Below are positions 10,196 through 21,976 of a DNA stretch of 64,000 bases, one piece after another (positions within the stretch are counted from its first letter, which is position 1; each line of letters starts with the position of its first letter). The translations under genes were made by a program, and so were the position numbers. Source of the DNA: Lunularia cruciata (taxonomy: Eukaryota > Streptophyta > Marchantiopsida > Lunulariales > Lunulariaceae); contig OX419759.1 in assembly GCA_948567375.1 (NCBI GenBank), positions 60,985,493 through 61,049,492 of the forward strand, written 5' to 3'. The notes under the pieces were generated by a model. That model saw only the letters and a program-made list of their open reading frames with translations. It was not told the origin of the DNA and did not search any database.

Positions 10196-13100
10196 ATGTA
10201 CCTCGCGGCCTTACTGGCTCAATAAGGAAGCAAAGAAGCGAGGGAAGGAAGAAGAATAATGCGCAAAGATCCCGAAAGGCAACCTCACAATTGATTGTCA
10301 TGAATGGAATCCTAGAAGGTAATCAAGTGAGAGTATTAATAGATCGAGGAGCAACAGAGAATTTCTTGTCTCGCTTTGTTGCAATAAGCTTGGGAATGGA
10401 TCTAGAGAGAGATGGAAGTGAAGAAGTAGAGTTACCAAATGGGCAAACAGAGAGGATTGAATCATTACCTAGACGGGTAACCCTCTCGGTAGGAGAATAT
10501 CATGAAGCAATTGAGTGGCGAGTGATATAGTTAGCCCGTTATGATGCAATTTTAGGCATGCCATGGATAGAGCAGTACAACCCAATGGTGGATTGGAGGA
10601 AGAAAGTAGTGAGAACCCACCAATGGTCAATCATTGGGGTTAAAGAAAAATCACACAAGCAGAAACTGCCTCTATATGTCGTAGGGATGACAATTGTCTG
10701 TAAGACCGATAGATGTTTTATGGGTCTAATAAGAGAAGTCCAGAGTGCACAACTCGCTGGACAAATTCTTGAGAAATTGAAGAATGTAGTGGATGAGTTT
10801 CAAGATGTCTTTCTCGATGATTTACCCTCAAGATTACCACCTAAAAGGCAAGTAGATCACAAAATAGAGACACTCCCGGAGAAGACACCTCCTTGTAAGG
10901 CCCCATATCGCCTATCACCTCATGAGTTGGAGGAGTGTAAGACTCAAATTGAGGAGATGCTACAGAAAGGGTTCATCCAACCTAGCATATCACCATATCG
11001 GGCCCCTGTCTTGTTTGTGAAGAAGAAGGATGGTACAATGCGCATGTGCATTGACTATCGGGGTCTCAATCAGCAAACAGTGAAGAACAAATACTCCTTA
11101 CCTTGCATGGATGACCTATTTGATCAACTCCATGGAGCGAGATACTTCACCAAACTGGACTTGCGGAGCGGTTACAATCAAATCCGAATTGCAGAGGAGG
11201 ATGTGTACAAAACTGCCTTTCAAACCAGGTATGGCCACTTTGAGTATCTTGTGATGCCTTTTGGCCTCACCAATGCGCCTGCCACTTTCATGAGCCTAAT
11301 GAATGACATATTTTGTCCATACTTGGATAAGTCTGTTATCGTCTTCTTGGATGATATCTTAGTATATAGTAGCACGATGACAGAACACAAACAACATCTA
11401 TGAGAGGTCCTCCAGATTCTAAGATAGAATCAGTTGTACGCCAAAATCTCAAAGTGTGAGTTTGGCAAGTCTGAAGTAGACTACTTAGGGCATAGAGTAA
11501 GTGCAAAGGGCATTCAAGTATTGACAGATAAAATAGAGGTCATTCAAAAATGGAGTGCCCTAGAAGATCAGACTCAACTTAAGAGCTTCTTGGGGTTGAC
11601 GGGATTCTATCGTAGATTTGTCAAGGACTTCTCCAAGGTTGCACAGCCTTTAACGGCACTACTTGGCAAGGGGAAGAAGTGGACATGGGGAACTGCACAA
11701 GAGTTGGCCTTTCAAGAATTGAAGGCCGCCTTGCTACATGCAGCAATCTTGAAGTGGTATGACCCAAAACGTCCAATCAAGTTAGCTATGGATGCATCAG
11801 GCGTAGCAATAAGAGCAGTCCTACAACAAGAGTGGCATGACGGATGGCATCCAATTGCATATTTCTCTCGAAAGTTGTTACCGGCAGAGCGCAACTACCA
11901 CACCACAGAATGAGAAGAGCTGGCCATCGTTCTAGCAACCAAGCATTGGAAGCACTACTTGGGCGAGAAGGCATTTGTAGTAGAGACAGACCACAAACCT
12001 CTAGTCTACCTCGAGACGCAGAAGGATCTATCTCGTCGCCAAATTTGGTGGGCAGAGAGGCAACAACGCTTCAACATGACAATCACCTATGTAGAAGGTA
12101 AGAAGCAACTTGCAGATGCATTCACCCGCATGCCCATGGCCAACAACTTGGCGGAAGAGGTCAAGATTAACCCTGAATTCTGGCAAGAGATTCTAGCTGC
12201 TACAAAAATTGATCCACAGATTGTAGAAGCGCAATTGTCCAAAGGTGTCACCAGCACCCAAGGACTCACCTTTTGGGAGGGCCGATTGTGGATCCCAAAT
12301 GTCCCAGAATTACGCACCACCATTCTAGCGGAATGTCATGATTCGGCCATTGCAGCTCATGTTGGAGTGGACAAGACCTTGGAGGCAGTCAAGCGCCATT
12401 ACTATTGGCCCAAGATGAGCAACGACGTGATGGACTATGTGCATAGCTGCCTACTTTGTCAAAAGAACAAAGCTTCTAATCAAGCTCCTGCAAGGCTCCT
12501 TCAACCTCTTCCCACTCCTACCCAACGTTGGGAACAAGTGAGTATAGATCTTGTCTGTGAATTACCCAAGATCACCTCAGGGTTTGACTCCATTGTGGTC
12601 TTTGTGGACCAGCTCAGCAAAATGATTCACGTCCGCCCTACCACCAAGGAGGTGACTGCTCCACAACTAGCTCAACTATACTTAGATGCAGTCTTTGCTC
12701 ACCATGGCTTGTCTAGAGTACTCATCACCGATAGAGGCACCCAATTCACCAGTTTGTTTTGGCGAACACTCTTTGGTTTCTTCAAAACCAAGTTGGCCAT
12801 GTCTACAGCTTACCACCCACAAACAGATGGCCACAGAGCGGGCTAATCGCACGATTGAAGACATGTTACGCGGCTTCACCTTAGAAGAGCAAGAGAGGTG
12901 GGACACCCTACTACCGTTGGTGGAATTTGCTTACAACAATTCAGTGAATGCCTCCACCCAGGTCACTCTGTTCTTCCTCATGTATGGTGAGCATCCCTTC
13001 ACACCTTCTAGCTTGATGAAGATCCGTCCAGTGACTACCAAGGTTGATGCAGTCAACACATTTGTTTCTAGAATCCACAAGGTGTGGAGAGCGCCAAGCA

Positions 13101-13617
13101 CAGGTTACAGATTGCGCAAAATCAACAAAAGTAGTATGCTGATGCACACCGTAGGCACATGGAGTTCAATGTTGGGGATCAAGTGTGGCTTTCAACAACC
13201 AACCTCACATTAGTTGGATCTCGTAAGCTCAGACCTCATTTTATTGGGCCTTTCTTGATTCTTTGTTGCATCGGCGCTGTGGCCTATCACCTTGAGCTAC
13301 CACCACACATGAAGATCCATCCATTGTTCCATGTCTCCCTATTACGCAGATATGCTCCCCGATCAGGCCAAGGTACTTCCACACAAGACATTTGACCTTG
13401 TCCGACAGTCATTGATGGCACAGAGGAATATGAAGTGGAGCGGATTCTCCAAAAGCGCATGCGTGGTACTCGCCATCCGCGGGTGGAATATCTAGTACAA
13501 TGGAAAGGTTAACCCCTCTATGAAGCAACCTGGGAACCCGCTGCCAATTTGGCACATGCACCGGTGTTGGTGCAAGCATTTGAGCAACAATTGCACAACG
13601 AGGACGTTGCGTCTTAA
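10096..13617 (+). pseudogene. pol: Pol of A1: protease, RT, RNase H, integrase, chromodomain
   Basis: The main frame is -1 to Gag. Protease lies around 10291-10600 (VLIDRGATENFLS; the usual Ser of D-S-G is Arg here). RT spans about 10840-11500, with [34 protein letters not shown] and the catalytic FLDDILVYS. RNase H runs about 11700-12130 and the integrase zinc-binding HHCC region about 12330-12480 (CLLCQKNK). The catalytic core spans 12540-12900. A frameshift falls at 12830, immediately before the catalytic Glu codon (GAG 12836-12838). A second shift is near 13160. A chromodomain (TEEYEVERIL, YLVQWKG, ATWEP) occupies 13420-13600, just before the TAA. In-frame stops include 10528, 11401 and 11911. 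The chromodomain would steer integration towards modified histones. Confidence 0.9.
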
Positions 13618-13630
13618 AAGGAAGGAGGTC
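13616..13630 (+). other. Polypurine tract of A1
   Basis: AAAAGGAAGGAGGTC directly before the 3' LTR. It overlaps the last base pair of the Pol stop codon and would prime plus-strand DNA synthesis. Confidence 0.9.
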
Positions 13631-14373
13631 TGTAATACCAAGGGTTAGCCATATGATCTAGATGTGAAATTCGGTTTGGTAACATCTAGAATGATGTTAT
13701 ACATGATGGTCAAAATAGATCAGATAGAAGTATCACCAAAAGAGTACTTCTACTCATAGGGCAAAAACCGAAATAGACTTGAGAACCTTAGAACCAATAG
13801 CTAGACATATGATTTAAAGGTGAGAATTGGTTTGGTAACATCTGGAAGGATGTTACACATGATGGACTAAACAGATCAGAAAGAGATATCACCAAAAGGG
13901 GACTTCTATTAATAGAGTAGGAACCGAAATATGCCTGAAATCTTTGAAGGCAATTTTGGAGGCCTAAACGGATGAATTAGGCCTCAAAAATGTGCAGAGT
14001 TCCCCCCCCCCCAACTGAAGAAAGGCTGGCCTTGCCTCCCCCCTGGTTTGTCTCGTCGAGAGCTTTCCAACGGTACCTTACTCATGTGATTCTGAGATTC
14101 CTACATGAAGATTCCCTAAAAGATTCACTCCGGTCAAAGCTCGTTTGACCAACCAGATAGGACCTAGACCAGACAGGTCACCCATCCAAGTAAGTACTCC
14201 AAGGGTGGAGCTTGCTGACATGTCACCTATTTGTGTCCCTAATCCTATAGTGGAGCTTCCTTGTAGGAGATCCTCTTTGTCTATATAATAAAGAGAAGGT
14301 GCTCCCTTAGAGCATCAAATGTTTGAGTGTGCAATCTGTGTTTTCTCTCTTCTCTTGTCCTCGGAGTATTACA
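13631..14373 (+). repeat. 3' LTR of A1
   Basis: 743 bp, TGTAATACC...GTATTACA, differing from the 5' LTR by few scattered changes, mostly transitions and poly-C length. The small divergence means A1 is one of the younger insertions in the window. Confidence 0.95.
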
Positions 14374-14813
14374 TCTTACCTTGTAACTTTCTACATTCCT
14401 TATCATATTACAAGAATTTGTTTTTTGTGAATAATTTTATGAAATATTGATAGAATGAATGTATATAATGTTTACATGCAGTCTAGTGAAAATAGTGTTT
14501 CATAATTATTAAATTTGTAAGGAATTTTGGTAACATTTTATATAAAATAATCACAACACAAAGAGAAGCCAAAATGAAAGTACACAACACTTCATCATAG
14601 ACAAAATTAAGTTAAAATACTTATTTTAAGTGATACTCATCTAATCATTTGATACGTGAATGACTTTTTTTTAACTAATGAAAATAGATACCATTACTTT
14701 GTAGATTTCAATTTAGTAAAAGTAATGCTACACATTTCTATTCAAAAGTTAACAAGAACCTCATTGATATGGATAAGTTAGATGTATGATCTTTCTTTTA
14801 AGTTGTTGTGCAT
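14374..14813. other. AT-rich gap without gene
   Basis: Continuation of the AT-rich sequence that A1 entered. I see no reading frame or known repeat. It ends at the start of an E/F-type LTR. Confidence 0.6.
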
Positions 14814-15185
14814 ATATACATCACTACACAACATACATTCTTATTGACATCATACACTATTGAAGTTCAACTCACACATAAGTCATACATGAACTCTAAA
14901 GTGCCACAATAATCAGTTCACTCTTTCACTTGAATCACACTCAAATCAAATATGAATTTGGTTCTCCACTCAACAATCTTCCAACAATTGTACATTGATT
15001 ACAATCAAGCCATACTCACTCTAGCTAAGAGACTCCAGGTGGCACTCACTGGCCTCTCTATCTACCATAAACACAAACTTGAATGCTCAACAACAAAGTG
15101 TAGCTCTTTGGAGCTACACTTCAAAAGTATATCCCCTTGCTCAACTTAGGTCTCCAACCCTAACGACACCATTGATGATGCAAAT
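14814..15185 (-). repeat. Left part of an E/F-family LTR, split by B1
   Basis: Starts TGTTGTGCATATATAC and is homologous to 35905-36280, the 3' LTR of element E, including the shared junction AAGTGCCACAATAAT near 14900. The remaining part resumes after B1 at about 27506-27673: AACACAAAATGTGG there matches AACACAAAATCTGA at 36336, and AGTCCATGAGCAACT matches AGTCTATGGGAAATT. No internal region adjoins, so it is probably a solo LTR. Orientation is given by comparison with E. Confidence 0.65.
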
Positions 15186-15599
15186 TGTAACAATATGGAG
15201 TTCAGCGACCAAGTTAGTCAAGGCTAACAAAGTAGTGAATGAGCCAAATTAGCCTAGAATATCCTAGAAGTATCTAGGAAGCTACTTGGTACACTCCCAA
15301 GTATTGGATAACATGCATGCCAAGTGCTAACTTTTAGGAGGAAGCTTCCTGGCTAGCTTAGCTTGCACCTCATGTAGGTAGCTTCTAGAAGTTTCCAACT
15401 AGACAGGTTCTAGAAACTTGGTTTGCATTCCAAGAAAGTGGCGCAAGAAAGCATATTGGGAAGCTTCTCAAGAGCCTTGTATGCTCCCTATAAATACCAA
15501 AGACAAAGCTCATGATAGGCATTTGGAGTTTTCCACACTCATGTGTTCCAATATGATCTTCCATTCTCCTATTTCTCTCCTTGGTCTTGATCTTTTACA
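15186..15599 (+). repeat. 5' LTR of B1
   Basis: 414 bp, TGTAACAATATGGAG...TCTTTTACA. Carries the CTATAAATA promoter near 15490 and repeated CTTGCAC...AAGTAGG / GAAGCTTC modules in U3. The leading heat-shock motif is damaged here (GAATATCCTAGAA, 15257-15269). Confidence 0.9.
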
Positions 15600-15600
15600 T

Positions 15601-15612
15601 TGGTATCAGAGT
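15601..15612 (+). other. Primer binding site of B1
   Basis: TGGTATCAGAGT, one C-to-T change from the initiator-Met PBS. Confidence 0.85.
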
Positions 15613-15621
15613 AGGAATGGG

Positions 15622-15836
15622 ATGGATGGAATTTATGGACCACCAAATCCATTTTTGTCAAACCATTCTGATTTTAGTATCCAAGTATTACCCAATCATC
15701 ATTCCACATAGTTTATCACTTCATGCTTTGGGTAGAAATTTTGAATACAATCACCTTGTCTGAGGAACCCTTGGTACTTTTGGTTATAACTTATGGAGCA
15801 CGGTGGACGTGTTACATCTATGTGTTGATAAATTAG
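15622..15836 (+). pseudogene. Pre-Gag small ORF of B1, broken
   Basis: Begins with the conserved ATGGATGGAATTTATGG (MDGIYGPPNP) and ends at the TAG after LIN, as in B2 and B3. It is one base short of the B3 version and has internal stops. See the B3 copy (55280-55495) for the family comparison. Confidence 0.6.
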
Positions 15837-15869
15837 ATAAATTGGAAATAGTGTGATAGAGTAGTAGCC

Positions 15870-16775
15870 ATGGTAGCAATGCCTAAGGTTATCATTGCTA
15901 TGAAGTAACAAATCAAGCACCTTACTTGATCGTTGGATGAACAAGACCATCGATGAAAAGAGCACATAGAAAGAGCACCAGTTTAAGAAGAAGAAGACCA
16001 AATCTAATTTCCAAAATCTAAGGTATTTGAAGACAAGAATCTTTTGGGTGTAGTGGAGAATTTTGTGTTTGATTGCATATGTTATTTTGAAGCTACCAAC
16101 CTTCAAGACAAATGAAAACATATTCTCTTGGCTTCCAACCAATTAGATGGAGTAGCAAAGTTATGGTGGCAATTCCAAGTGGAGCAAGCTAAATAGAAAT
16201 TTGTAACACCAATCTTGACTTGTGAAGAATTCAAGAGTGCAATAATTGGTCAATTTCAAGCTATAAATGTCACATAAACTGCACAAGATAGCTTGGAAAA
16301 TTTGAAGCAGATTGGCTTTATAAGAAGTTACATCATGCAATTCCAGAACACCATAGTGCAAATTCTAGATATACTAGAAGGTGAAGCTCTGGATCAATTT
16401 ATGAGGAGCTTGAAGTCACAAACAAAATTAGAGGTAACTATGCAAGAGCCACAACACTTGGAGGAAGCTATGTGGTTGGCCAAATGCTTTGATTCCTTGG
16501 TTGTAACCACTTAGTCTTGACCTTGACCTCCATAAAACCTACCAATACACTATATATTGGTGGAGGAGCCAACACCAATGGAGATTGATGCCATTCAATG
16601 GAGACCACTTGGCACTATAAATAGAGAAAAATTGCCATAAAATGGTAATTGTTTTAATTATCATCAAATTGGACATTGTATCATTGAATGTCTACTCAAG
16701 AATGGGTGATCTTGACGAGTCACCAAAATGAAGTCTGTGGAGCAAAATGATTAAGGAAATGAAGAATTCCAATAG
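15870..16775 (+). pseudogene. gag: Gag of B1, heavily decayed
   Basis: Colinear with B3 Gag from MVAMPKV to the TAG that follows Gln. Recognisable pieces include GVVENFVFDC near 16050, FMRSLKSQTKLEVTMQEP near 16390 and a damaged zinc knuckle near 16650 (HQIGHCIIEC, with the first pair lost). More than ten stops; several are CAA or CAG to TAA or TAG. Confidence 0.8.
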
Positions 16776-19700
16776 GAGATTTAAAGCTGCCTACTAGGAA
16801 CTTGATTAGTTCCATTGGGATTGAAGGCTTCGCCTATGCAAGTCTGCTTCACTTGCAATGTATGTTATCTAATCATGATTGTAGGATTTTGGTTGATTCT
16901 AGAAGTTCAAAGAATTGTGTGTCCATTCAATAAGCAAAGGAATTACATATTCCTATCAAGACAATAATTGGAAGCAAATTGATGATGGTGAATGGTAGAA
17001 AAGGTTTTTCATTTTGTACCTCACATCTTGTTACATTCAAGATTGGGAAGGAGTATTTGGAATGTATGAGGTTTGTAGCGGCACCTCTGCACTATGATGT
17101 CATTTTGGATTTGCCTTAGCTTGAATGTCGTAGGATTCAATTTGATTGGACCTGATGACAAATTCAAGTACAACACCAAGGTAGGAATTCCCAATTAGGT
17201 TGTTTGGCACCTTTTGAGTAAGACACCTAAGAATAATCAAACTTGAGATGGGAATTTTTTACGAAAGTAACCATAGAGCAAGCCTTGAAGGAAGATGAGT
17301 CCCAAGATGGGAAGTTTTTCAAGAAAGTAGCCATAGAGCAAGCTTTGAAGGAAGATAAGTCCCAAGATGTGAAGCTTGTCAAGGAAACAACCATTGAGCA
17401 AGCTTTGAAGGAAGATAAGTCCTTAGATAGGAATTTTGTTAGTGAAGCAACTATAGAGCAAGCTTTGGAGGAAGATAAGTTTGTTTTTGTGGTGTGGATT
17501 AAGTTAATTGCACAAGGAGAATCTGAGGAGGGTCAAGAGCTTCATCAAGCAATGGTTGATCAAATAGTTTAGGACTTTCCAAATGATCTGCCAAAGGGAT
17601 AATCTTCCAATCATGGTATGCACTTTGAGATTGAGTTATTGCTATGGAGTACTCCAATGAGTAGACCAATCTATTGGCTCTCACCAAAGGAGTTGGAGGA
17701 GTTGAAAACAACACTTACAAATTTGTTGAAGAAGGATTTCATACAACATAGTACATCTCCTTACGAAGCACCGATGCTATTTGTTCCAAAGAAGGATGGA
17801 GGACTTTATTTCTATATTGATTATCATGAGCTCAAAAAACAAACGGTGAAGAATGCATATCCTTTGCCTTGAATTGATGACTTGCTTGATCAATTGAGTG
17901 GAGCACAATACTTCTCCAAGTCGGATCTACATAGCAACTATTGGCAAATCCTCATTGATAGGAAAGATGTGCAAAAGACTACCTTTTGCATAAGGTATGG
18001 GCATTTTGAATGGAGAGTTTAACCTTTTGGGCTCACTAATGCTCTAGTAGTCTTCATGGATCAGATGCATTGGGTGTTGGATGGACTATTGGATTGGTAT
18101 GTGGTGGTGTTCTTGGATGAGATTTTAATCTATAGTAAGATGGAGGCAAAACATGCAAATCATGTACGAGAAGTTGTAGAGTGACTACGTCAATGGAAGT
18201 TTTATTGCCAGAAGTCAAAGTGTGCCTTTTGGCAAAAGGAAATTACCTTCTTGGGTCACAAGATCTCATCAAAAGGGATCAAGATGGAAGAGGAAAAAAT
18301 CAAAATCATTACTGATTGGCCTACTCCAAAGGATGCCATAGAGATGTAAGCATTTAATACATTGACAAGTTTTACTAGCGGTTCATCCACTATTATGCAC
18401 ACGTGGTAGCACCATTGATAGATTTCTTGTAGAAAAACTCAAGCTTTCAATGGACCACCAAGCATGAAGAAGCATTCCAAAAGTTGAAACATATGGTGTC
18501 TTCAAGACCCATTCTTCAACCATATGATCCTCAACTACCTTGTGTGGTTGACTTTGATGCTTCCAACTTTGCCATTGGAGTTGTGTTAAAACAAAAATTC
18601 CCAAATAGGTTACATCCCATTGCCTTTGTATCTCACCAATTAAACACCATAGAAAGGAATTACTCTACATGAGATTGGGAAAAACTAGCAATGGTATATG
18701 CCACCAAGGTATGGAAGCATTATCTCTTAGGAAAATAAGTGATCATGTAAACCAATCACAAACCCTTGTTGTAGATATTACATTGGAACACATGACGAGT
18801 TGACATCATGAATGGGAGGAGAAATTCCAATTGTTTGACATCAAAATTGAGTACAAACCCAATTGGTTCCATGTCATCCTTGATGTCCTATCATAATGAC
18901 TTGATTTGAAGTCTCTTCTCTCATCATGGTGGTAATTACAACGGTGATTCCAAGATCCAAATTGAGTTTTGGACAGCTCTATAACAAGATCCCTTCTTTC
19001 AAATGATACAAGGTTATCTTGCAACATGCGACAAGGAGTATAACACCTTCTCTTTCAAGGAAGGTCTTCTATTCCATGAGGACCGGATATATGTCTAACC
19101 GAGGGTGATCTCGGACTTGTGTTCCTCCAAGAAGCCCATGACTTACCAATTGCTGGTCATATGGGTGTGGAAAAGATCTTGGGTACCTTCCAACGGTAAT
19201 GGTGGTGGCCCAACATGGCACAAGATATTTAAGAGTTTGTCTGATCATGTGAGAGCTGCCAACATAACAAGGTCAACAACCAAAAACCAAGTGGACTCCT
19301 TCAACCACTCCCCATTCCATCCGCTCAATGAGAACATGTGAGGTTGGATCTCATTACATCCTTATCCAAGACAAAGCAAGGTCACACAATGATAGTAGTG
19401 TTGTGGATAAGCTTAGTAAGCAAATCCATTTGGCACCAACCTTTGATATTGTGGATGCTACAATGTTGGCATAGATCTACTTTGAAATTGTCTTCAAGCA
19501 TCATGGGATGCCTAGTATACTCATTGTTGACCATGATCCTCAATTCATTGGAAAATTTTAGCAAGCACTCTTCCAAATACTCAACACCAAGCTTGCTTTG
19601 TCCACGACCTATCACTCTCAAACTAATGAACAAACTGATGAACAAACTAAAGATGTAAATTGCACCTTCAAGTATATGCTTTATGCCTTCATCAATGTTC

Positions 19701-20490
19701 ACCATACCAATAGGGATGAATGTCTTGCAACTATGGAGTTTACATACAATAATTACAAATAGGCAAGCACCGGATTCTCTCCTATCTTCCTCAATTTTGG
19801 CCAAGATCTACTTGTTCTAGAATCTCTTCTTGCTTCTCCTCCATCTCATGTCCCTCATACTTCCACCTTCTTTACCACCATATCCCAATCCTTCCAACAA
19901 GCCAAATCTCATCTCCTTGTTGCCCAAATTGTCAAAAATAATATGCAAACCACCATTACATGATCTCACTTTTCAAGTTGGTGATATGGTTATGCTCTTG
20001 TCTAGTAACCTACCCTCCTACTTGATACCCAAGTCCGTAAACTTGCTCCTAATTGGATGGGACTCTTTGATGTCACCCAAATCATTTCTCTTGTTGTTTA
20101 TCAACTTGCCTTGCCTTGTCATATGCGCATCCACCCTATCTGTCATATTTCTAAGTTAAAACCCTTTGATCCTAGTCCATCTTTTTTTCCTCTCGTGTCC
20201 AAGCTCCTCCTCTTTCTCCCATCCCTATTAATGATCATGAGGAGTATGAAGTTAATCAAATCCTTGCATGTTATCACATTCAATGAGGTTATCAACAACA
20301 TGTAGAGTACAAAGTCCTTTGGAAAGGGTATCCCCTTTATGATGCCACTTGGGAGCCTCTTTCTCATATGCAAAATATACAAACGGTCATCCAAGAGTTT
20401 GAAGCTTCAATGGCAATGAGGACATCACCAACTAGTGGTGGGGGAATATGTAACAATATGGAGTTTAGTGACCAAGTTAGTCAAGGCTAA
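16776..20490 (+). pseudogene. pol: Pol of B1, heavily decayed
   Basis: Protease with ILVDSRSSKNCVS (16890-16925; the Gly of DSG is Arg). A four-unit 20-residue repeat lies at 17243-17480 (units ending IEQALKED). RT spans 17630-18350 ([19 protein letters not shown]-like, VVFLDEILIYS, with the second catalytic Asp changed to Glu). RNase H is at 18480-18900. Integrase runs 19110-19800 with a 12-bp duplication near the catalytic region (19624-19648), and a chromodomain remnant near 20240-20400. Like other B copies, the end of Pol runs through the PPT into the 3' LTR. Many stops make it non-functional. Confidence 0.8.
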
Positions 20491-20645
20491 AAAATTAACA
20501 AATGGGCCAAATTAACCTAGAATATTCTAGAAGTATCTAGGAAGCTACTTGGTACCCTCCCAAGTATAAGGTAATGTGCATGCCAAGTAACAACCTCTAG
20601 GAAGAAGCTTCTTGGAAAACTTCCCGGCTAGCTTAGCTTGCATCT
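20449..20645 (+). repeat. 3' LTR of B1, left portion
   Basis: Begins TGTAACAATATGGAG and carries an intact GAATATTCTAGAA heat-shock core at 20520-20532. It is cut by A2 after GCTTGCATCT and resumes at 27205. Confidence 0.9.
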
Positions 20646-21370
20646 TGTAATACCAAAAGCTAGCTATATGATCTAGATGTGAAATTCAGTTTGGTAATAT
20701 TTGGAATGATGTTATACATGATGGTCAAAATAGATCATATAGAAGTATCACCAAAAGAGTACTTCTCCTAGTAGGGTAGAAATTGAAATAGACTTGAAAA
20801 CCTTAGAACCAATAGCTATACATATGATTTAAAGGTGAGAATTTATTTGGTAACATCTAGATGGATGTTATACATGATGGACTAAACAGATCAGAAAGAG
20901 ATATCACCAAAAAGGGACTTCTACTAATAGAGTAGGAACAGAAATATGCCTAAAATCTTTGAAGGCAATTTTGGAGGTCTAAATGGATGAATTAGGCCTT
21001 GAAAATGTGTGGAGACCCCTTTCCAAATGGAGGAGGGGTTGGCCTTTCCTCCCCTTGCTTTTTCTTGTTGAGAGCTTTCCAACAGTACCTCATCCATGTG
21101 ATTTTGAGATTCCTATAAGAAGATTCCCTAAAAGATTCCCTCTAGTCAAAGCTTGTTTGACCAACTAGATAGGACCAGGACCAACATGTCACCCATCCAA
21201 GTAAGTAATCCAAGGGTGGAGCTTGCTGAAATGTCACCTATCTATGTGCCTAATCCTATGGTGGAGCTTCCTTGGAGGAGATACTCGTTGTCTATATAAT
21301 AAAGAGAAGGTGTTCTTTTGGGGCATTGAAATCTGTGTTTTCTCTCTTCTCTTGTCCTTGGAGTATTACA
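20646..21370 (+). repeat. 5' LTR of A2
   Basis: 725 bp, TGTAATACC...GAGTATTACA, with the 156-bp U3 duplication and a CTATATAATAAAG promoter near 21291. The poly-C tract of A1 is lost. Confidence 0.93.
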
Positions 21371-21371
21371 A

Positions 21372-21383
21372 TGGTATCAAAGT
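21372..21383 (+). other. Primer binding site of A2 (decayed)
   Basis: TGGTATCAAAGT, two transitions from TGGTATCAGAGC. Confidence 0.85.
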
Positions 21384-21509
21384 GAGTGTTTTAGTCCAAG
21401 AGAGTGGATCACCCCTCTTGGAAGAACACGAACTATTGAAACTGAGTAATTTGAGATGGAGAACATAGACTAATTGCTAGACTTAGAAAGGACTTTAGAG
21501 AGCGGATGG

Positions 21510-21731
21510 GATGGATGCACTAGGAGGAAAATTCCCTACATCTAGCTTTCCATTCTTGAATCCATTCCACATCAAGTTTTTGTACATATAGCGTGAGCAA
21601 ATAAGATTATTGTTGGTTTATCACTTTGGAGCAGAATTCATGGATAGGGTGATGAACTCACCAAACCCGGTGATTCTACCTGTGGTGGTATACAACAGAG
21701 AGTGGGATTTGACAATCTATATTCTATTATG
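21510..21731 (+). pseudogene. Pre-Gag ORF copy 1 of A2, broken
   Basis: Colinear with 8652-8873 of A1 from ATGGGATGGATGC to the TGA before ATGTTATGG. Contains internal stops (for example TAG in ATATAGCGTGAG) but keeps the VMNSPNPVILPVVVY segment. Confidence 0.6.
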
Positions 21732-21736
21732 ATGTT

Positions 21737-21943
21737 ATGGATATGAATGTCCCAAATCCTCCTCTCCCTTTCAACACTCAAGTAGAAATTCATTATGTAG
21801 TAAGACCAAAAGTGATGTTTAGAGATTTTGTGGTTAGGAATTTTGGTGAGGACTATTATCAACAAGTGATAGCTTTTGAGGTCCCAATGGTAGTTCCAAT
21901 AGTTTTCACTTGTTCTAGAGTGATCATATTGACTCTATATTGA
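21737..21943 (+). CDS. Pre-Gag ORF copy 2 of A2, intact frame
   Basis: 68 codons beginning MDMNVPNPPLPFN, one codon longer than the A1 copy. FRDFVVRNFGEDYYQQVIA is kept. It stays open although Gag and Pol of the same element contain many stops; for 204 bases this may be luck, and a Ka/Ks test would tell. Function unknown. Confidence 0.5.
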   Translation: MDMNVPNPPLPFNTQVEIHYVVRPKVMFRDFVVRNFGEDYYQQVIAFEVPMVVPIVFTCSRVIILTLY

Positions 21944-21976
21944 AGGAGAAATTAGCAATTGAGTGTTGCAAGAACC

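Larger units (their letters stand above)
7765..14373 (+). mobile_element. Complete Ty3/gypsy chromovirus A1 (family A)
   Basis: A 6609-bp element with two near-identical LTRs, an initiator-Met PBS, two pre-Gag small frames, Gag, Pol with C-terminal chromodomain, and PPT. It is flanked by a perfect direct repeat TCTTA (7760-7764 and 14374-14378), proving a single integration event. Gag and Pol are broken by several in-frame stops and at least two frameshifts, so it is non-autonomous now. Most stops fit C-to-T changes such as CGA to TGA. The insertion site is AT-rich fossil sequence. A second copy, A2, is at 20646-27204. Confidence 0.95.

Noticed and set aside
13004-13213. A1 integrase tail in two frames as separate genes
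   Set aside because: Comparison with A2 and the family order shows one Pol with a frameshift near 13160.
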